From NCBI RefSeq assembly GCF_042477335.2, contig NC_091263.1, forward strand, positions 17,023,501-17,087,500: a stretch of 64,000 nt of DNA, written 5' to 3'. The stretch is from Ovis canadensis. Taxonomy: Eukaryota; Chordata; Mammalia; Artiodactyla; Bovidae. Shown here piece by piece: positions 55,991 to 64,000 of the stretch (the first letter of the stretch is position 1; every line of letters begins with the position of its first letter). A program made the position numbers and the translations under genes. The notes below the pieces were generated by a model, which worked only from the letters and a program-made list of their open reading frames with translations, was not told the origin of the DNA and made no database searches.

Positions 55991-56254
55991 TTAAAGTAGC
56001 GAAAAATCTGTTATGCAAAAATGAGGATTATTGCTGTCTTCTGGGAGGAGAAATGCTAAGATGTTTCACACCCACTGGGCCATCTCCTAAGACCTGGACT
56101 CCACCTGCTCAAGGGCAGGAGAGGTGTTGCCTCATCAAAGGTGCTTTCCCTTCTGACCTCTGGCTTGTCCTTGCCTCCCCAGCTGAGACAGGCTGGGACC
56201 CGGGACCTTGGCTGCAGTGCTTGCATCTGGACAAAGGCCTCCTCCAAGCAACAA

Positions 56255-56690
56255 AATACAAAGGAAGGAGAAGGGACTAAAAATAACCGCATGCATGTGC
56301 AGTTGGGGCAAATTATGACCACAAGATACAAAATGACCATCCCCTCAAAAGAGTAAAATAAAACCTCCTACTGCCATTTCTGAAGCAAAAGCAGAGTACT
56401 GCACATGCCACGCGCACTCAGCGTGATCTAAGGGGTGGGCAGACCACCTAAGCCCCCCTCTAGCCCGACCCTGGACAAACCCCTAACCTCACCCCTATAA
56501 GGATCCAGCTCACAGCCTCTCAGTGAGTGGCTGAGCCAGGGAACCTGTTCTCGCTCCCCCTGCCACAGCAGGGCCCCCAGTAAACCTTTGCCTGAATTCC
56601 TTGTCTGGCCTCTGATCAATTTCTATTGATTAAACAGGCCAAGAGCCCTGGTTGTTCTCAGAACCGAGGTAACCCTAACATTGATTATTA
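56255..56690 (+). mobile_element. Probable solo LTR, ERV1-type
   Basis: Layout of an LTR without internal genes: U3 with 'gcatgtgcagttggggc', TATA-like 'cccctataagg' at about 56491, a poly(A)-signal variant in 'cccagtaaacctttgcctg' at about 56578, and the U5-like end 'ggccaagagccctggttg'. Similar LTRs are common in ruminants and carnivores (recalled). Borders and the short target duplication are not resolved. No gag, pol or env lies nearby. Confidence 0.6.
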
Positions 56691-57379
56691 GATGAATGGA
56701 GGCTAAATGCAGTGCGTTTTTCCCATTTGGAAGCTTGAGCATCGCTAGTCCCATATTCATCCCACACTCCCCAATCCCAGGCCCCTCCAGCCTCCCCCGC
56801 AAATGTGGTTAATCCTTCCCATGTTAAAGTTGCACCTCACCAAATTATCTGCTCCCTAAAGAGCCCCTCTCCTGTGGCCTTCACCTTTTCATCTCCCAGG
56901 GTACATGGCCGAGTGACTTCCATTGAACTTATGCTCAATAGGTTGAAAGAAAAAGAGAAACAAAGAGAAAGAAAACTTCATTTTAGCTGTTTGTTTTATT
57001 TCCAACATGGTTTGGTTGGGAACCAAAGTTTCCTGTGCTTTCTGATCTTTCCTAACGACCGTCCAACATTATCCAGAGGGATAATTTATTGGTTCTGATA
57101 TTTTCGAGTTGAGATGGCATCAGTGTTGGAGACACAAGAGTAAGCAAAGGCGTCCATGTTTCTGCTTTCATTGTGCTTAAGGGCTGGTTGCTATTAATCG
57201 TAAATGAGGACATTGTAAATTATAAATGAGCACCAAAAGAACAGAGGCTTTGGCATTCTGTGGGCACACTCAGGTCCAACTGTGTATGTGGCCAGAATCC
57301 ATTCTGGTCGGTATTTCAGCCAAAACTTTTAGAAATGAGTTTTTATTATCACTTCTAACCAAATATAGACGTTTTCTCT
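56691..57379. other. Unique sequence, nothing recognised
   Basis: A 97-codon frame at 56805-57098 has a basic stretch but no family. No named repeat is recognised. Confidence 0.35.
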
Positions 57380-57595
57380 TTTTTAATATTTATGTATTTA
57401 TGTATTTGGTTGCATCAGGCCTCAGGTGCATCACGAGGTATTTTCGTTGCGGCGCTTGGGTTCAGTAGTTGCATTGCTCAGGCTTGGTTGCCCCTCAGCA
57501 TGCGGGATCTTAGTTCCCTGACCAGGGATCAAAGCCACATCCACTGCATTGCAAGGATCGCTGGACCACCAGGAAAGTCCCCAGATACAGACTCT
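57380..57595 (-). mobile_element. CHR-type tRNA-derived SINE
   Basis: Antisense copy with 'catgcgggatcttagttccc', 'tgaccagggatcaaagcc' and 'ctggaccaccaggaaagtcc'. The T-rich tail is at the left end. Confidence 0.88.
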
Positions 57596-60500
57596 TTAAT
57601 TCAAAATATTAATATCTCCTGCAAAGGAGATTGAAAAAAATACCATTCCTGTAGTCACCTGTAAAGAGAGTTTTTTAGTATTTTGATTTTGATTATTAGA
57701 TATAAACTGATCGGTCAGTGTCAGCCAGTGCTGCTACAAGCCGCAGCCTAGACGCAGACCCATGTCCACTGTAGACGCACCCACGCAGAAAACCTCCTTG
57801 CCAGGGACAAAGCCCCAGACTCTGCTGCCTGATCTAAGAGTCTCACTCTGTTTCCTGATGTATGTACTTTGCAAAGTAGCCCCAAGAAATACATTAAAAA
57901 AAGAGAGACTCCCTGAAAAAAAAAAAAACAAACACCTAAAAAAAAGCTTCATACATTAGTGAGCACACAATGGTCCTGAGAAGCCCTGCAGTTAAAATAA
58001 AAAAATCTATTTGGTGTGTAACCCAGGCCCACATTCATTCATCATAGGACCATTTTTCCAAAATGTCTATAAATATACAGAAAAAATAATATTCCAGGGA
58101 AGATATCTTTGGAATGCTCTGGTTTAACGCATTCAGATCCTACTCAGGTAGCTGTTTGTCTGGTTTTATTGATTGTCATCATAGGGACTTTGTAAAGGTA
58201 TAGCATTTTCCTAAGTCCATTGTGACCAATTACATTGTGTGCTGAACTGACAACCAAAATTTTGTTTTGTCCTTTAACAGAGAAAGCAACCCAGATGAGA
58301 GGCAACAGTGTCTCTTTACCCTGCAAAGAGCCACAGAATGACCGCCTGGGGCCTGAGAAGGACTCACCCCACAAGCTGACACACAGTTCATCGTGCTACC
58401 TTTGTTTCATGTTGATTTTCCGAGCGTTTGTCTCTGCTTTGGCAATCTCAGATAAATTTCTAATTTTCCAAGATTGCCTGCAGTGAAGTTCTATCCCCTG
58501 AGATGGTTTTTATTTTTATTAGTCTTTTAAGCAAGTTATACAATTCAAATCACCTCTCTCTGTCCACCCATCTGCTTGTTTTTGCTTTTCTTCCTCTCTG
58601 CTGGACGTGGGGTAGAAATCCTCCAGGCCTCCTCTCGCCCCTCCCCTGTCCACTGCCCTAAACTCTCCCCCACCGCTCTGTCTATCCTCTCTGTCAGGAG
58701 CCGGGGCCCCTTCTGTTCGGATGGCTCGGGGCCCACCTGTACCAGCCCCATCTGTCAGCAAAGCAGCCCCAGCATCTCCTGAACCTGGTGGAGGAAATTC
58801 TCCTCCGAAGAATTGACGTCACTAGGTGTTCTCCTGAGAGTTGTGTCCTGAAAATGTAGCTACATTGAAGAAGAATAAAGGGCACTGCAGCGTGGAGTAC
58901 AGGGGCTCACCGTGCTGGCATGGATAAAATGCTTCTGCTACGCAGCATGCCTTTCGCCATTAGAAGCATTGCCAGAAAAATAGGAATAGAAAAAGATAAG
59001 GTCTTCAGGCTAGCTAGGAAGGGCACAGGGTCTATATTTTAATGCATAAGAAGATCCAGTGGATAAAGTCTGTTTCCTAAATGTGGTAGCAAACATATTT
59101 GCAACGTTATCCCCTCCCATGTGTCCAATTCAAGCAGTGCGGGAGGCCTTTGTGGAAGACATCATTCTGATTTCGTTCCTTGGCACTGTTTGTAAAGAAG
59201 GCAGGGAATCATAATCCAAAGGAACCATTTCCTTGAAAGGAAAGTTTATCTTTAATATTTAAAAGCCCCGATCTCCTAGAAAAGATATATAATAAAAAAG
59301 AGATAGAGAGGCTCTACACTTGAGGACTATAGCGATGCTTGGCTGTTTTTTCTCGCCTGAAATTTGGTTCATATTCAACACAGATTCATGCGTTGGCTTT
59401 AGAGGAGAACAGAATGGACTCGGCCAGCCATGGTGCAGTGCGTGTTGTGCTAGGACTGGACGTGCTCTGAAATCTGTCAATGGCCCCTGAAATTCATAGT
59501 TAGATCCCTTCATGTCCACACAGCCTCTAGTTTTGATGCTGCCTTGCCTGCAAAGCACTGCAGCGACCCTGTTTATCTGGCCCCTGCACAACGTTGTCAA
59601 GACACATTTCCATTTTCCAAGTGACTGCTGCCACTGGGCCACAGTCTGTGCTCATTTCTCGAGTAGCTAAACCCTTTGACACTGTGGTTTTTAATTAAAA
59701 TTACATTAAAGTTAATCAACCAGAAAGAGGCCTCTGTAGAAGGCAGGTTTGATTGCAACCTGCGAAGGGCACGGAGGCTGCCAACTCGCTAAAGATGTGC
59801 CTGCAGATGCCAATCTGCCTGCGTGAGCCCCACGGTTACAGAGCCGCTGCCGAGGGGTCAGGTCTGCGATCGTTTTCCTGGGACTGTCAAACTGCACTGC
59901 GATGGCAGGAGCTCTCACAGAGTGGAAAAAGCAGACCAGCTTCTTCAGAGCACACTGTGCCCACACCTCTGCCATCGCCTCAACCACTGATGGGAAACTG
60001 ACATCCCAGCCGCTTTGCTGTTAGACAGCGCTAGATACCAGGATCCCCCGAGAACCTGGGTTTGTCATCTGGGGAGGCTCCTGGACGCCCTATGTTCTTC
60101 TGCAGGCTGAACTCCTGGGGTGTCACATTGTGGTTGGTTTGCTCTGTTTTAAAAGGGACAGAGGAGACATTTGAATGCTCCAGGATGCTTTGTTTGTCTC
60201 CAGGTTCTTTATAAAAGGGCTTCACTGGAAAATGGCAGCCCAGCATTACCTTCCTAAGCTGAATCAAGAGACTAGCAAATCAAACTTCACATCTAGGACT
60301 CGTTATTTCATGCTTACTGAATGTGGCAGTGGTGTGGAGCTGAAGATGTAAATTTTTATTTTTGTTCCTTTCTTCTATGAGTAATTTACATACTATATCT
60401 GGGCCTTAATAAAGTACCCGGAACTCGGTAAGAGATGGGTTTGCTTTCAATAAGTGTGCATTGTTTATCTCAGTTATCCCTGTTTAAAGCTATAAAACTA

Positions 60501-60655
60501 CCATTAGGACAAAAAGTCGGGTGTCATTTTATCCTGAGTACCAACTCTTATCTCTTGGAAATTGCTGCCTAAATCACCATGTTGAGAAAGATTGCAAGAC
60601 AGCATCCAGGTAATCAAGCAATCAGTGATCTCACTCAGACTTTGAACAATATCCT
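57596..60655. other. 3-kb mostly unique stretch
   Basis: No multi-exon gene or named repeat is recognised. A-runs at 57900-57945 may be an old insertion tail. A pyrimidine-rich tract lies at 58550-58690. The part around 58690-58880 is GC-rich, with an AATAAA at 58875. 59680-59720 (tttttaattaaaattac) and 60300-60540 look like slowly evolving non-coding DNA. Frames of 60-127 codons show no domains. Confidence 0.4.
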
Positions 60656-60659
60656 TGTT

Positions 60660-61075
60660 CTAAGTTTTCATGTATGGATGTGAGAGCTGGACCATAAAGA
60701 AGGCTGAGAAAGAACGATGCTTTCAAATCATGTTGTTGGAGAAGGCTCTTGAGAATCCCTTGGACTCTAAGGAGATCAAACCAGTCAATCCTAAAGGAAC
60801 TCACTGGAAGGACTAATGCTGAAACTGAAGCTCCAATACTTTGGCCACCTGATGCAAAAGGCTAACTCATTTGAAAAGACCATGATGCTGGGAAAAATTG
60901 AAGACAGGAGGAAAAGGGCCAACAGAGGATGAGATGGTTGGATGACATCACCAACTCAATGGACATGAGTTTGAGTAAACTCTGAGTGTTGGTGAGGGAC
61001 AGGGAGGCCTGGCGTGCTGGCAGTCCATGGGGTCTCAAAGAGTTGTACATGATTGAGCAGCTCAACAACAACAAA
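60660..61075 (+). mobile_element. BovB LINE 3' end (older copy)
   Basis: Sense, starting at the MYGCESWTIKKAE region ('catgtatggatgtgagagc') and ending with the older tail 'gagcagctcaacaacaac'. It is heavily mutated. Confidence 0.9.
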
Positions 61076-61847
61076 TGTTCCAGAAGTAATATCAAGATTA
61101 TGTCAGAATTCTGTAGTTGCTTCAAAGTAAACTGATAATGCCTCAGGATGATTTACAAGGAAAGAATGAAGTTTGAAGAGGAAAAGTAACTGACTTTACC
61201 GAGTTTCAAACTGTCCTTAAAAGCTGGCGAAATTTTTATATTATAGATCCCTGAGTGGCCTCCTAAGCCTAGCAGCTGATTCTGACTCAGCTGTTGGTTC
61301 TGTAGTTTGTACCCATGTCCTACGCAGGGTCTGCCCACATGCTCTGCTCAGAGGCAAGTTTCTAGAGGCAGGGGAATCTCAAGTGCCATGTACAACCTAA
61401 CTGTGAACATTAATGATTCCCTATAAAAAGTTATTTATACAAACAGAATTTTGTTGCTTTAAAAAGTTAATTCCGTTTTCTATAATGAGATCTAAGGGCA
61501 AGTCTGCTAAGGAGGAAATTGGTTCTTAAAATATTGTATCTTCTCTAATAAAAAGAGAAATAAACCCTGCAACACATTTCTTGTTTGTTTTGCTTTTCTG
61601 GCCACCTTACTTATGATTTCTTTCCTTTAAACATAACCATGATGACTGGAGCCATAGCAGCCATCTTCTGATCATGAGGCACAAGAAAAAAGACCCAATA
61701 ATAATAATAATTCTGAGAATAATAAAAACAGAAGGATGGAAAATAATTTGGAGCTGTAAAGACATTTTTTGAACTGCTACCCTAAAACTGGAACCTCTAG
61801 ATTCCTTGCTATGTGAAATAACTGTCATAGTACTTAAGTCACTGTTA
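61076..61847. other. Unique sequence, nothing recognised
   Basis: AT-rich. An AAT microsatellite-like run lies at 61697-61712. No gene or named repeat. Confidence 0.35.
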
Positions 61848-63283
61848 GTTGGGGAATCTATCCTGAAAGATGATGCTGTGAAAGTGCTGCACTCAATATG
61901 CCAGCAAATTGGGAAAACTCATCAGTGGCCACAGGACTGGAAAAGGTCAGTTTTCATTCCAATCCCAAAGAAAGGCAATGCCAAAGGATGCTTAAACTAC
62001 CAAACAATTGCACTCATCTCACATGCTAATACAGTAATGCTCAAAATTCACCAAGCTAGGCTTCAGCAATATGTGAACCATGAACTTCTCCAGATGTTCA
62101 GCATTTTTTAGAAAAGGCAGAGGAACCAGAGTTCAAATTGCCAACATCCACTGGATCATGGAAAAGGCAAGAGAGTTCCAGAAAAACATCTATTTCTCCT
62201 TTATTGACTATGCCAAAGCCTTTGACTGTGTGGATCACAATAAACTGTGGAAAATTCTGGAAGAGATGGGACTACCAGACCACTTGACCTGCCTCTTGAA
62301 AAATCTGTATGCAGACCAGGAAGCAACAGTTAGAACTGGACATGGAACAACAGACTGATTCCAAATAGGAAAAGAGTGCGTCAAGGCTGTATATTGTCAC
62401 CCTGCTTATTTAACTTCTATGCAGAGTACATCATGAGAAATGCTGGACTGGAAGAAACACAAGCTGGAATCAAGATTGCCAGGAGAAATATCAATGACCT
62501 CAGATATGTAGATGACACAACCCTTATGGCAGAAAGTGAAGAGGAACTAAAAAGCCTCTTGATGAAAGTGAAAGAGGAGAGTGAAAAAGTTGGCTTAAAG
62601 CTCAACATTCAGAAAATGAAGATCATGGCATCCGGTCCCATCACTCCATGGGAAATAGATGGGGAAACAGTAGAAATAGTGTCAGATTTTATTTTTGGGG
62701 GGCTCCAAATTCACTGCAGATGGTGACTGCAGCCATGAAATTAAAAGATGCTTACTCCTTGGAAGAACAGTTATGACCAACCTAGATAGCATATTCAAAA
62801 GCAGAGACATTACTTTACCAACTAAGGTCCATCTAGTCAAGGCTATGGTTTTTCCAGTGGTTGTGTATGGATGTGAGAGTTGGACTGTGAAGAAGGCTGA
62901 GCACCGAAGAATTGATGCTTTTGAAATGTGGTGTTGGAGGAGACTCTTGAGAGTCCCTTGGACTGCCAGGAGATCCAACCAGTCCATTCTGAAGGAGATC
63001 AACCCTGGGATTTCTTTGGAAGGAATGATGCTAAAGCTGAAACATCAGTACTTTGGACACCTCATGTGAAGAGTTGACTCATTGGAAAAGACTCTGATGC
63101 TGGGAGGGATTGGGGGCAGGAGGAGAAAGGGACGACAGAGGATGAGATGGCTGGATGGCATCACGGACTCGATGGACGTGAGTCTGAGTGAACTCTGGGA
63201 GTTGGGGATGGACAGGGAGGCCTGGTGTGCTGCGATTCATGGGGTCGCAAAGAGTCGGACATGACTGAGCGACTGAACTGAAC
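61848..63283 (+). mobile_element. BovB LINE, sense, ~1.4 kb
   Basis: Starts upstream of VLHSICQQIGKTHQWPQDWKR and runs through the RT domain (catalytic motif LRYVDD) to the tail 'gagcgactgaactgaac'. Frames of 101, 92, 116 and 124 codons lie in series, broken by a few stops and frameshifts. It is 5'-truncated with no endonuclease, and one of the less-decayed copies. Confidence 0.95.
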
Positions 63284-63285
63284 AA

Positions 63286-64000
63286 GCTTCCTAATTGATA
63301 TATTGCTCTTGTTTTTCCAACATAAAGAATAAAATATCACAATTTCATTCCTTCACTTTAACATTTTAATCATGTTATATCTTTGTGTTTGGGGTACATC
63401 AAAATTCGATCTATTCCTTCATAGGGAAACATATCAAAGATTAGCGTTTCTTGCCTAGTCAGATATTTGGGATAATATCTCTCTTCTGGCCTCTGTGAGA
63501 CCTTTACAAAACAGTCAATATTTAAGTGTTTTCTCCTCTAGCTTTAAATCAAACAGGAGTTCTCTTGTCCACTAGAATGCAGTTTTCCTGTGAGAAACTG
63601 AACATTTGTTTGGTGTCTGCCTGTGGATGAACCATCAGATCATCCCTTGATGCTTGGGAAAAGGCAATAAAGAGGCTGAGGCCATGGGCTGATTAGCAGG
63701 ACAAGCTGAGATCTATGAAGATAAAAGAGAAAGCTGAAGCTAAGGCTGCCACAAGCAACCTCTGAAAGCCCCGTGACTACTCCTGGAAAGGCAGTGAGCC
63801 CCTACTACTCACATATGCCAGCCACAGAATTGTCTGGAAAGCTGGCCAATTCTGCTACCTACACTGACAGACTGAATGCAAAAATATCCACCAACATGTT
63901 TTTCACAAGAGATATCTCCAGGGGATAAACATGCAGAAAAACTGGAAATGAAAGAATATAAAAGATAGACCACACAAATACTAAGCAGAAGAAAGTGGAA
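63286..64000. other. Unique sequence at the window end
   Basis: AT-rich at 63290-63560, then mixed. No gene or repeat is recognised. The last ~200 bases are A-rich and may belong to an element cut by the window edge. Confidence 0.35.

Noticed and set aside
58255..58486. Splice-acceptor-like tttaacag at about 58280 followed by an 83-codon frame as a hidden exon
   Set aside because: No matching donor, no neighbouring exon and no recognisable peptide. Single acceptor-like strings are common by chance.
1..64000. An undescribed multi-gene biological system
   Set aside because: Both strands were read for clustered unexplained frames, regular arrays or operon-like layouts. Apart from the EIF2S3 retrocopy, every sizeable open frame is explained by BovB or chance.

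Overview
The window is mammalian nuclear DNA from a ruminant, most likely a bovid. The evidence is the repeat content. Many copies of the RTE-type LINE BovB are present on both strands, recognisable by reverse-transcriptase peptides such as LRYADDTTLMAESEEELK. There are also many tRNA-Glu-derived Bov-tA/BOV-A2 SINEs, which share the 3' end of BovB, plus artiodactyl L1 3' ends and CHR-type SINEs. The species cannot be fixed from the sequence alone.

No multi-exon gene, tRNA gene, rRNA gene or CRISPR array is evident. The only convincing protein-coding unit is on the minus strand at about 33.6-35.6 kb. It is an intronless copy of EIF2S3 (translation initiation factor eIF2 gamma) with an uninterrupted 472-codon frame, a 3' UTR with AATAAA, a 15-base A tail and a 16-bp target-site duplication. 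It is therefore an L1-mobilised retrocopy whose coding frame is still open.

Layout: 0-4.5 kb is a mosaic of an old L1 5' region, BovB and SINEs. 4.5-13.3 kb is mostly non-repetitive, with scattered SINEs, MER5A, L2, MIR and a conserved-enhancer-like tract at 11.6-12.25 kb. 13.3-21.2 kb holds a Tigger-like DNA element, two long antisense BovB copies, a probable solo LTR and an L1 3' end. 21.2-23.9 kb is mostly quiet. 23.9-29.65 kb is the most rearranged block: a BovB with an inverted 5' piece and an antisense BovB inside it, then an L1 holding a SINE that itself holds a BovB. 29.7-33.6 kb is low in repeats and has a candidate CTCF-bearing regulatory tract. 33.6-35.6 kb is the EIF2S3 retrocopy. 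35.6-46.1 kb is rich in L1, SINE and BovB. 46.1-48.6 kb is quiet. 48.6-56.7 kb carries L1, SINEs, two antisense BovB copies and an ERV-type LTR. 56.7-60.65 kb is mostly unique. 60.65-63.3 kb has two BovB copies, and the end is unique sequence.

By my estimated boundaries BovB alone covers roughly 15 kb of the 64 kb. The window reads as intergenic or deep-intronic DNA shaped by retrotransposition. I found no sign of an undescribed multi-gene system. The retrocopy is the item most worth following up. Repeat family names come from recognition of consensus-like sequence without an alignment, so boundaries are approximate.
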